A stretch of DNA of 64,000 nt from Myxococcus stipitatus DSM 14675 (GTDB lineage Bacteria > Myxococcota > Myxococcia > Myxococcales > Myxococcaceae). Positions within the stretch are counted from its first letter, which is position 1; each line of letters begins with the position of its first letter. A program made the position numbers and the translations under genes. Positions 46,441 through 53,132 of the stretch are shown in pieces. The DNA lies in the NCBI RefSeq assembly GCF_000331735.1, contig NC_020126.1:4464001-4528000 (forward strand), written 5' to 3'. A model generated the notes under the pieces. It did not search any database. It saw only the letters and a program-made list of their open reading frames with translations, and was not told the DNA's origin.

Positions 46441-47664
46441 TCAGTGGAGGGTGGGCTTGGGCACTCGGCCCTTGGCCCCGTCGCCTTCCCTGTCCACCGG
46501 CTCACTGTCGTGCTCCGGCGCCACGGTGAACTCGCCGGAAGCGGACTCCGCGTGGGGGGCCGCCTCGGGTTGCTCGGGCTCGGCGGGGGCGCTTTGCCAG
46601 TACACCTCTTGCGTGGGGAGCGGCGCGTTGGGTGTGGCCGACTCGGCGGCTTGCTGCTGCGCCACGAGCATCAGTCGCAGCGCGGCCTCGTCCGCGGCTT
46701 CCTGGGCCGCCATCTCCGCCAGCCGGATGGCCTTCTGCCGGTGGCGCCGGACATAGGCGGCCACACACAGCACGGAGGCTGTCAGCCACAGCAGCGCGGA
46801 GCTGGTGGTGAGCGGCAGCCAGCCGTAGCGGGCCGCGAGCCCCTCGCGCCAGCCATCCTCCTCCACATCCAGCGAGGTGCGGAACGCCTTGGCGAACGAG
46901 GTTTCGAAATGTTCGCCGCGGCTGACCCCGTCCACCAGCTCGCGCATGGCCTGGGGGCCGTACCGGGCGGTGAGGTGCGCGACGAAGGCGGCGCTCTGGG
47001 CGTAGGCAATCTCCACGTCCGCGGGACGGTCCGGCCACGAGCTGGACAGCCCCGTGAAGCGGAAGACGCGCTCCTGGGTGACGGCGCGGAAGAGGGCGGA
47101 GTAGTGGGTGAGCGAGAAGCGCTCACCCGTGACATTCTGCGCGACGCCCTCCTGGAACCAGCGCGGCCAGCCTCGGGCGAGCTGTCCCAGCGCCACGTGC
47201 GCCAGCTCATGTCTCAGCGTCTGCTGTCCATCGGGCGCGTTGAGGCTGAGGGCATCCAGCAGGATGATTTGATGGGCGGGGTAGGCCAGCGCCACGGCCC
47301 AGCCTGGGGGCCGGCCTCCCGGGAGCGCCAGGGCGTCGAACTCCTTGCGCCCGACGCCTATCCGCACCTCCGTCATTCCAGGCCAGTCCCGGCCGAGGAT
47401 CTGCCCGAAGCTGTCGCGCACGGACTCAATCTGGGTGGCCAGCTCCTTCGCCGCGCCCGTGGCCTTCTCCGTGTGGAGGATGCGGAAGCGCCGCGTCGTC
47501 ACCTCGCCCACGACTTCAGGGGGACGGGTGGTCGGGACGAGCACCACGTTGGCCATCAGGGCTTCGTGCCCATGCGGATGGGGGCCGGAGCCTTCACCGA
47601 GCTGCTGGGCCCACGCCCTTGGCATGGCCAGCAGCAACAGAAGCAGGACGAGCAAGTGGCGCAT
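46441..47664 (-). CDS. membrane-anchored zinc metalloprotease (peptidase MA-like)
   Basis: The 407-residue protein has a signal peptide (MRHLLVLLLLLLAMPRAWAQ) and a gluzincin catalytic core: HELAH (152-156) with the third ligand Glu in WFQEG (E172), matching the peptidase MA family. A transmembrane segment (about 283-303) and a Glu/Ala/Pro-rich cytoplasmic tail follow. It would act on periplasmic substrates that are not known. It is the last gene of the divIVA-DUF167-protease set, 12 bases after DUF167, and its ribosome binding site lies inside a hairpin that spans the DUF167 stop codon. Confidence 0.85.
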   Translation of the reverse strand: MRHLLVLLLLLLAMPRAWAQQLGEGSGPHPHGHEALMANVVLVPTTRPPEVVGEVTTRRFRILHTEKATGAAKELATQIESVRDSFGQILGRDWPGMTEVRIGVGRKEFDALALPGGRPPGWAVALAYPAHQIILLDALSLNAPDGQQTLRHELAHVALGQLARGWPRWFQEGVAQNVTGERFSLTHYSALFRAVTQERVFRFTGLSSSWPDRPADVEIAYAQSAAFVAHLTARYGPQAMRELVDGVSRGEHFETSFAKAFRTSLDVEEDGWREGLAARYGWLPLTTSSALLWLTASVLCVAAYVRRHRQKAIRLAEMAAQEAADEAALRLMLVAQQQAAESATPNAPLPTQEVYWQSAPAEPEQPEAAPHAESASGEFTVAPEHDSEPVDREGDGAKGRVPKPTLH

Positions 47665-47667
47665 GCG

Positions 47668-47685
47668 GGGGCCTCGCTAGGCCCC
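47668..47685 (-). promoter_or_regulatory. hairpin sequestering the protease ribosome binding site
   Basis: GGGGCCT (47668-47674), CGCT, AGGCCCC (47679-47685) form a perfect 7-pair stem with a 4-base loop. On the minus strand it covers the DUF167 stop codon (47677-47679) and the only Shine-Dalgarno-like GAGG before the protease ATG at 47664. Translation to the DUF167 stop would melt it, coupling the two genes. Confidence 0.5.
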
Positions 47686-47973
47686 AGACATAACAGCCTC
47701 GGCCCGCGCCGCATCAACCCCCGCGACCTGGACTCGTTTTCTGCGCGATGTGTCACCCGCCAGCAGGGTGACCTGGCGCCGGGGCACCCCCAGCTTCTTG
47801 GCGAGGAACTCCAGGAGCGCGGCGTTGGCCTCTCCATCCACGGGCGGAGCCGCGAGCTGGATTTTCAACAGACCGTCATGCTCGCCGACAACACGGGTGC
47901 GAGAGGCCCGGGGTTGGATGAGCAGGGCCAGCTCCACCCCCTCCGGCAGGGCCTTCAGCCAGGGGACCGCCAT
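47677..47973 (-). CDS. DUF167 (YggU-like) family protein
   Basis: The 98-residue protein matches the DUF167/YggU family over its length: a beta-alpha sandwich with the characteristic [20 protein letters not shown], then [40 protein letters not shown] segments. The function of the family is not established. The gene starts 3 bases after the DivIVA-like stop, a neighbourhood often seen in bacteria with yggT/divIVA-type loci, and precedes a metalloprotease. Confidence 0.9.
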   Translation of the reverse strand: MAVPWLKALPEGVELALLIQPRASRTRVVGEHDGLLKIQLAAPPVDGEANAALLEFLAKKLGVPRRQVTLLAGDTSRRKRVQVAGVDAARAEAVMSGA

Positions 47974-47976
47974 GGG

Positions 47977-48504
47977 CTACTCGCTGACGTTGGCCTTCTT
48001 CTGGGACAGGTACGCGACGTTGTCCTCGACGCGCGCGTAGTCGCGGTCCGCGAAGGTGGGGCTCTTGAAGGTCTCCAGCAGCTTCTGGTGCGCGTCCAGC
48101 ACCGAGCGCACCTGCGACTCGAACTGCGTGCGCTGGCGCTTGAGCTCGTTGATGTCCTCGACGACCTGCACCAGCCGCTGGTGCGCGCCGTGGACGATCT
48201 TCTCCGCCTGGTGCTCGGCGTCCGCGATGATGATCTCCGCTTCCTTCTTCGCGGCGGACTGGAGGTCCTCGCTGATGCGCTGGGCGGTGACCATCGTCTC
48301 CTGGAGGGTGCGCTCGCGCTCCTGGTGCTGCTCGAGCTTGAGCTGCGTGCGCTTCAGCTCCTCCTTGAGCGCGATGTTCTCCTTCACCACTTCCTCGAAT
48401 TCGCCGGCGATCAACTCGAGGTAGGCCTCGACTTCGCGGCGGGAGAAGCCTCGCAGCGCCGTGTCGAACCGCTTCTGCCGGATGTCGAGCGGGGTGATCT
48501 TCAT
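47977..48504 (-). CDS. DivIVA-domain coiled-coil protein
   Basis: The start at ATG 48504 gives 175 residues; the frame beyond it to 49362 is antisense to the HEAT gene. The N-terminus MKITPLDIRQKRFDTALRGF, then SRREVEAYLELI is the DivIVA lipid-binding and hinge motif. The remainder (about 40-155) is one long coiled coil (heptads with Glu/Lys/Leu), and the last 20 residues are a short tail. DivIVA proteins bind curved membrane and recruit division, growth or polarity factors. It heads a three-gene set with DUF167 and the metalloprotease. Confidence 0.92.
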   Translation of the reverse strand: MKITPLDIRQKRFDTALRGFSRREVEAYLELIAGEFEEVVKENIALKEELKRTQLKLEQHQERERTLQETMVTAQRISEDLQSAAKKEAEIIIADAEHQAEKIVHGAHQRLVQVVEDINELKRQRTQFESQVRSVLDAHQKLLETFKSPTFADRDYARVEDNVAYLSQKKANVSE

Positions 48505-48511
48505 GCCCACG

Positions 48512-48517
48512 AGTCTA
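48512..48517 (-). promoter_or_regulatory. -10 box seven bases before the divIVA-like ATG
   Basis: On the minus strand TAGACT is separated from ATG 48504 by exactly seven bases. No Shine-Dalgarno is visible. The -35 region is weak. Spacing matches the polA and tadA starts in this window and suggests a leaderless mRNA. Confidence 0.4.
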
Positions 48518-48620
48518 GCGCAGGGGGGCGACTTCTCCAGGAAACGGCCCAAGACCCAGGGAGGTGGGCGCTTGCGCCACCTGTCGAGTCGCAGCCTGCC
48601 TGCCTGGTGGGTGGGGTGTC

Positions 48621-49163
48621 TCAGCGCGTGCTGGGCGGCGCGTCCCACTGCGCGGTGACGGCGCGGGCGGCGTTCTGCACGGCGGAGGAGAGGCGTGAGT
48701 CGGTGGCCGCGTCCTGGACGGTGCGGCGCGCGGAGACTGTCCGCTGGAAGACAAGTCCGTTGAGGGCCTGGATCTTCAAGGCGTCCGGCATGCGGGGGTG
48801 GCGCACGACGTTGCCCAGCAACTCCTCCGCGCGAGGGTGCTGGAAGAGGGCCACCGCGCGCAGCACGGCCTGCTGGGTGCGGGGATTGGGGTCCCAGAGA
48901 TACGTGGCGAGCGAGTCCAGGGCGCGCGGGTCTCCCAGCAGTCCCAGGTCCTCCACGGCGATGGCGCGAATCTCCTCCGGGGCGGGGCGCGCGGCCCAGA
49001 GCAGGGCGCGCAGCAGGGCGGTGTCGTCCGGGGTGGCCACCCGAGCAGCCGCGGGGGGCTCTGGCGCGGGGCGGGGCGACTCGGCGGCGGGACGGGCCGG
49101 GGCGGGTGTCCGGGCCGGGGCGGCGGTGACGAGCAGCATTCCGGCGACGAGCAGGGGGCTCAT
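48621..49163 (-). CDS. exported HEAT-repeat protein
   Basis: The 180-residue protein starts with a signal peptide (MSPLLVAGMLLVTAAPA), then a Pro/Ala-rich linker to about residue 42. Residues 45-170 form HEAT-type helical pairs (EIRAIAVEDLGLLGDPRALDSL, TQQAVLRAVALFQHPRAEELL, ALKIQALNGLVFQRT). Such repeats mediate protein contacts; no catalytic residues are seen. It may be periplasmic. It lies 116 bases before the divIVA-like gene on the same strand. Its ATG is preceded by TAGAAC at six bases, another possible leaderless start. Confidence 0.8.
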   Translation of the reverse strand: MSPLLVAGMLLVTAAPARTPAPARPAAESPRPAPEPPAAARVATPDDTALLRALLWAARPAPEEIRAIAVEDLGLLGDPRALDSLATYLWDPNPRTQQAVLRAVALFQHPRAEELLGNVVRHPRMPDALKIQALNGLVFQRTVSARRTVQDAATDSRLSSAVQNAARAVTAQWDAPPSTR

Positions 49164-49294
49164 GCCACCGTTCTACCGCGAAAGCCGGGAGGGGAGCGCG
49201 TTCCGGCGCGTCGCGCGGAGATTTTCTTGACGCGATCTCCCAACGTGGGACCTTGCCCGTGCTACAGGCGTGTTGCTGACGGGAGCAAGGGCTG

Positions 49295-49804
49295 ATGAAC
49301 GCGGCGGGTTCGAGCTGGCGGACACTGGAGAACGTCGAAGTGGAGTGCACCCACTGCGGCATCCGGATGACCCTTCAGATGGGGAACCGGGTTCGCTACT
49401 ACCGGTGCTCGGGGTGTCACCGCTGGGTCTCCAGCACCTACACCGACGTGCTCCGCGCGGACGCGAAGGTGCGCACCCACCCGGTGAAGGACTCCGGGGC
49501 GCAGGATGAGCGGTTCATCGAGGTGAAGGACCGGCTGGAGCGCTGGCTGTCCGCCATCGAGGACCAGGACCCGTACCACCTGCTGGGCGTGTCGCCGCTG
49601 GACTCCCCGGAGAAGGTGCGCGCGCGCTACCACGCGCTGGCGCTGGAGCGGCACCCGGACCGGGGCGGCTCCGTGGAGAAGATGCGCGAGCTGAACGTGG
49701 CCTACGAGCGCATTCTCCGGCACCAGCAGCGCAAGCGTCAGGAGGCGTTGACCGCGGGGGCTTCCGTGGCCTCCGCGTCGGCCCTGCCCGCGCGCAGCAG
49801 GTAG
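49295..49804 (+). CDS. zinc-ribbon and J-domain protein
   Basis: The 169-residue protein has an N-terminal zinc ribbon (CTHCGIRM...YRCSGCHRW; two CxxC pairs at about residues 18-21 and 38-41) followed by a J domain (about 90-150) with DPYHLLGV, the helix RARYHALALERHPDRGG containing the essential HPD, and MRELNVAYERIL. It should stimulate a DnaK-type Hsp70 for a specific client. There is no GF region or type I zinc finger, so it is a specialised J protein. Its 3' end overlaps the convergent SpoIIM-like gene by 67 bases. Confidence 0.88.
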   Translation: MNAAGSSWRTLENVEVECTHCGIRMTLQMGNRVRYYRCSGCHRWVSSTYTDVLRADAKVRTHPVKDSGAQDERFIEVKDRLERWLSAIEDQDPYHLLGVSPLDSPEKVRARYHALALERHPDRGGSVEKMRELNVAYERILRHQQRKRQEALTAGASVASASALPARSR

Positions 49805-50730
49805 GCCCAGAACAGGCCTCCCAGGCCGAGCCCCAGGGCCGTCTTCGCCCAGGTGGGGAACAAGTCGCCGGGAGACACGTAGCCCTCCACCACGCCGATG
49901 CAGGCGAGGAAGGGCGCGCAGCCCAGCACCAGCTTCACCGCTTCGCGCCCTCGCAGGGCCAGCGCCTGTCCCCGGGGGAGCTCTCCCGGGTCGACCAGGG
50001 CCTGGCCCACCATCAACCCCGCGCCCCCCGCGATGACGATGATGGACAGCTCCACCGGCCCATGCGCGGCGATGAAGTCCAGCAGCCGCCCCGCCATGCC
50101 CTCGCGCGCGCACAGCGCGGTGATGGCGCCAATCTGCACGCCGTTGTTCACCAGCACGAACATGGTCCCCAGGCCGTAGAAGAGGCCCAGGGCGAAGGTC
50201 AGGATGGTGACGGTGAGGTTGTTGGTGGCGATGCCGGAGGACACCGTGTCGGGCGGGGCCACGGAGAGGATGTCGTCCGTCCACATGCGGCCCTGGGCCA
50301 CGTACTGGCGAACCCCGGAAGGCACCAGCAGCTCCGCGCCGCGAGGCTCCCACAGCACCACCAGCGCGCCCAGGAGCAGGCCCAGGATGAACAGCGCGCC
50401 GCTGGCGCCCACGTAGCGCAGCTCCCGGCGCAGCGTCCGGGGGAAGTCGCGGCGGAAGAACGCCCGGACCTGGGCCCAGCGCTCACGCGGAGGTTGGTAG
50501 ATGGCCCCGTACGCCCGCGCGCAGAGCTGGTTGAGGAAGCGGTGTGCGTCGGTGCCCGGGTAGAACGTCTGCGCATGCGCCAGGTCGGACGCGGCGCGGC
50601 GGTACAGCGAGTCCAGCTTGCGCAGCTCCGGAAGCGTCAGCGAGCCGTCTCGCTGACGCGCGAGCAGCGCCTCCAAGGCATCCCAGTCCGCCCGATGCTG
50701 GGCGACGAAGGTGGGCAGCGGGGCGGCCAT
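49738..50730 (-). CDS. SpoIIM-like membrane protein
   Basis: The 330-residue protein has a soluble helical N-terminus (1-105) and five or so transmembrane segments after residue 108 (LFILGLLLGALVVLW, VTILTFALGLFYGLGTMFVL, and further). The pattern, including NNLTVTILTFALG and NNGVQIGAI, matches the stage II sporulation protein M (SpoIIM/DUF95) family of integral membrane proteins. In many bacteria this gene sits with an RDD-domain gene and a MoxR ATPase. Here the RDD gene is 1 base upstream; no MoxR is in the window. The function outside Bacillus is unclear. Confidence 0.85.
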   Translation of the reverse strand: MAAPLPTFVAQHRADWDALEALLARQRDGSLTLPELRKLDSLYRRAASDLAHAQTFYPGTDAHRFLNQLCARAYGAIYQPPRERWAQVRAFFRRDFPRTLRRELRYVGASGALFILGLLLGALVVLWEPRGAELLVPSGVRQYVAQGRMWTDDILSVAPPDTVSSGIATNNLTVTILTFALGLFYGLGTMFVLVNNGVQIGAITALCAREGMAGRLLDFIAAHGPVELSIIVIAGGAGLMVGQALVDPGELPRGQALALRGREAVKLVLGCAPFLACIGVVEGYVSPGDLFPTWAKTALGLGLGGLFWAYLLRAGRADAEATEAPAVNAS

Positions 50731-50731
50731 C

Positions 50732-51487
50732 TCAGCGCTCCGCCCGCACGCGAGCCCGCAGGTAGGACTCGGTGGCTTCCGGGGAGGCGAGCACCGCGGC
50801 CTTCTCCTCGTCCGCGAGTCCGCCCAGCTTCTCCACCAGCTTCGCGCCCATCCTGCTGCGTGCGTCGGGCTGCAGGCCGGGTGCGCGCGTCAGGAAGGCT
50901 AGCACCAGCTCCACCTCATCCGGTGCCAGCGTCCGTCCCGCCACCGCCACCGCCTCACCCGGGGCCGCCGCGGTGTACTTGTCCAGGTCGATGCGCTCAT
51001 CGCGCACGAGCACCGTCCCGGCCAGCAGGTCCCCGAGCCGGCGGTGCTGTGGGGTCAGCAGCATGCTGATGCAGCCGGCGGCGTAGAGGCCGGGAAGGAA
51101 GTCCACCGCGCGGCACAGGTTGCGCACCGCGCTTTCGTAGAGGCCCACCGGAGCGCCGTCCAGGCGCACCACCCGGATGCGCAGGGCCTTCTTGCCCGGC
51201 GTCTGTCCATGGAAGAAGACCTCTCCCACCGTCCAGTACAGCCACTGCGTCGCGAAGACACCCACCACCAGCAGTGTCTGGCCCAGGCCCGACAACCCCT
51301 GGAACACGCCCAGCACGTCGGACACCAGCAGCGTGAAGACGAAGTAGGCCACCACCCAGAAGAAGAACAGCAAGGTGGCGTCCACCAACCACGCGAGGCA
51401 GCGGTATCCGATGCCCGCAACGGGCAGGGACAGCGCCACGCGCTCCGGTGTGGCCACGGCGAGATGAGGTGTCGAGGCGGTGCTCAT
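50732..51487 (-). CDS. RDD-family membrane protein
   Basis: The 251-residue protein shows the RDD signature: GIGYRCLAWLVDATLLFFFW at about residues 26-45, where Arg-Asp in the first helix gives the family its name, then further helices and the GQTPGKKALRIRVV motif (about 94-107), and RRLGDLLAGTVLV. It spans the membrane about three times and carries a soluble C-terminal domain of 80 residues. RDD proteins are proposed to be ion exchangers or transport components. It is the first gene of a two-gene unit with the SpoIIM-like gene. Confidence 0.87.
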   Translation of the reverse strand: MSTASTPHLAVATPERVALSLPVAGIGYRCLAWLVDATLLFFFWVVAYFVFTLLVSDVLGVFQGLSGLGQTLLVVGVFATQWLYWTVGEVFFHGQTPGKKALRIRVVRLDGAPVGLYESAVRNLCRAVDFLPGLYAAGCISMLLTPQHRRLGDLLAGTVLVRDERIDLDKYTAAAPGEAVAVAGRTLAPDEVELVLAFLTRAPGLQPDARSRMGAKLVEKLGGLADEEKAAVLASPEATESYLRARVRAER

Positions 51488-52010
51488 GTCCAGTGCCCAG
51501 CATACACGCCGGCGCCGCCACGCCCCGGAACGCCTTCGGCCGAGATAATCACGTTGTTCTCGAATTTAATGCCTGTTGCGCGGCGGACAGTCGCGTCCCC
51601 GCAGGGGGACGCCGGATATTGACTGTTGGACGCAAAAACGCTGTCGCGGTCGAGACAGCGATGACGAACCAACGGACGCGGTGGCTGAATCCAATCCGAT
51701 TCGCGCACACTTGACACTCGCGTCCCGGGTGCCTTCGCCACCGCGCTTTCCCGGTGTTAGGGTATTGGCGACGTGGAACCAGGAGTGGGGCTCCAGCGGA
51801 GGTGGAGCCCGGAAGGACGTCGAGAGTCGTGAGTAGTTGAAAGGAATCAGGGAGTCAGGTCTTACATCGATGGGCCGACCCCGGAGTGGTTCAGCGGACG
51901 TGAATGCACGACCATGAAGCGTCTTCCCGCTGACCTGAGTCTTCCGGAGGCCGGGAGCAGTCAACATAGAAGTCAAAAGTGATTCGCCATGGCGGCTGGG
52001 GGGCCTTCGC
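51488..52010. other. 523-base structured intergenic region
   Basis: No protein-coding frame here has a supported start. Three perfect inverted repeats occur: GCGTCCCC/GGGGACGC (51593-51612, 4-base loop), CGCTGTC/GACAGCG (51639-51660, 8-base loop) and GGGCTCC/GGAGCCC (51788-51810, 9-base loop). TTGACA (51711-51716) and TAGGGT (51758-51763) are present, but 41 bases apart, so they are not one promoter. A low-GC patch at 51547-51575 may be the promoter of the RDD gene. A small RNA or a long leader of the LuxR-type gene is possible. Confidence 0.5.
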
Positions 52011-52700
52011 ATGGCAAACAATCAAGCTGCGATTCGTGTATCCATTCTCGAGGGACCGTGGGCGGCGTGGGAGAACCTCGCCGATGGCCTTCGTGGTGAG
52101 GGAGTGGCGGTGACCTCGGTGACGAGGGACGTGCGCCTCTTCCTCGATGGGCTGGGAACCGATCCGCCGCAGGTGGCGGTGATGGATGTGGAGGGAGATA
52201 GCGAGGCGGCCGTGGGCTGCTCGGTGACGGAAGGCATCAACCTTCTCCGGGAGGCACGCAAGCGGCGGCTGGAGGTCCGCATGCTGTTGCTATCGGCGGT
52301 GAGCGCTCCGGAGGTCATCTCCCAGTGCTTCGACGAAGGCGCCTCGGGATACCTGTTCCGAAAGGGATTGGGCACGTCCGCGGTGTCGTCCGCCATCAAC
52401 TCGCTGGTGCGAGGTGAGCGGCTCTTCCCGGTGCAGCTGCTGCGCAATGACTTCGAGCATCCACCCGTGACGTCACCCACCGCGAGCGTGCTGTTGGCGC
52501 TCACGCAACGGGAGCGGGAGGTGCTGGCGTATGTCGCGGGCGGCGCGGACAACCTGAAGATCGCCGCGCACCTGCAAATCGCCGAGCGCACGGTGAAGTC
52601 CCACGTCACGCAGCTCTACCGGAAGCTCGGAGCGGAGAATCGCACCCAGCTCGCGCTGCGCGCCTGTCATCTCGGGGTCCGTCCGCCACCAGACCTCTGA
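52011..52700 (+). CDS. LuxR/NarL-type response regulator with atypical receiver
   Basis: The 229-residue protein starts at ATG 52011. The N-terminal receiver-like domain (about 8-130) retains the phospho-acceptor position (D59 in VAVMDVEG), the Ser of the switch (S95 in LLLSA) and Lys (K118 in LFRKGL), but the acidic pair after beta-1 reads ILEG instead of DD, so magnesium binding is doubtful. The C-terminal LuxR helix-turn-helix (about 160-222) has LTQREREVLAYVAGG and ERTVKSHVTQLYRKLG. It lies tail to tail with the mbtH gene and could control the NRPS cluster. No cognate kinase is adjacent. Confidence 0.87.
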   Translation: MANNQAAIRVSILEGPWAAWENLADGLRGEGVAVTSVTRDVRLFLDGLGTDPPQVAVMDVEGDSEAAVGCSVTEGINLLREARKRRLEVRMLLLSAVSAPEVISQCFDEGASGYLFRKGLGTSAVSSAINSLVRGERLFPVQLLRNDFEHPPVTSPTASVLLALTQREREVLAYVAGGADNLKIAAHLQIAERTVKSHVTQLYRKLGAENRTQLALRACHLGVRPPPDL

Positions 52701-52721
52701 AGCCACTCTCACACACGCCAC

Positions 52722-52747
52722 GGACCCCAGCGGTCTCGCCGGGGTCC
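52722..52747. terminator. bidirectional hairpin between LuxR-type and mbtH genes
   Basis: GGACCCC (52722-52728) and GGGGTCC (52741-52747) form a 7-pair stem that can extend inward through GC/GC, lying between two convergent genes in a 65-base gap. It probably terminates transcription from both sides. Confidence 0.6.
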
Positions 52748-52765
52748 GTCGCGCGTCGAAGGGCG

Positions 52766-52987
52766 TCAGTTCTTCAGCGCCGCTTCTTCCATCTTCTTGC
52801 GCAGGCTCAGCGGGCGCATGTCCGTCCAGACCTGCTTGATGTACTCGAGGCACTCGGCCTTGAGTCCCTGCTTGCCCGCATCCTTCCAGCCGAGCGCGTT
52901 CTCGCGGTCCGCCGGCCAGATGGAGTACTGCTCCTCGTGGTTGACGACGACCTTGTAGATCGTCGTGTCCTCTCGCTCGTCCGCCAT
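52766..52987 (-). CDS. mbtH: MbtH-family NRPS accessory protein
   Basis: The start is ATG 52987, with AGGAG eight bases upstream; the longer frame to 53131 runs through the gap and is not supported. The 73 residues hold the family signature: [40 protein letters not shown]. MbtH-like proteins bind NRPS adenylation domains and improve their solubility and activity. It lies 145 bases downstream of the NRPS stop and is probably its partner. It may be expressed from its own A+T-rich promoter as well as by read-through. Confidence 0.95.
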   Translation of the reverse strand: MADEREDTTIYKVVVNHEEQYSIWPADRENALGWKDAGKQGLKAECLEYIKQVWTDMRPLSLRKKMEEAALKN

Positions 52988-53012
52988 GTGGGTGACTCCT
53001 GAAGGTGACTGC

Positions 53013-53043
53013 ATCTTATTTACTTCTCGGGAAAAGTGGTCAA
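53013..53043 (-). promoter_or_regulatory. A+T-rich candidate promoter of mbtH
   Basis: On the minus strand TTGACC (53043-53038) is followed by an A+T-rich stretch holding TAAATA (53022-53017) and TAAGAT (53018-53013). Spacers are 15 and 19 bases, so neither is ideal. The composition stands out from the 70% GC surroundings. Confidence 0.35.
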
Positions 53044-53132
53044 CGCCGTAAAAAGTAGGCGGAGCACCACTGAACGAACTGCTCCGTGAGGCCCTTCGCC
53101 ACACGACGGGCAGTGAAGGGACCTCAAGCATT

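Noticed and set aside
49164-49294. TTGACG near 49225 as the J-protein promoter
   Set aside because: No acceptable -10 lies 16-19 bases downstream; the nearest TACAGG is about 36 bases away.
51711-51763. TTGACA and TAGGGT as one promoter for the LuxR-type gene
   Set aside because: The hexamers are 41 bases apart, far beyond a functional spacer of 16-19.
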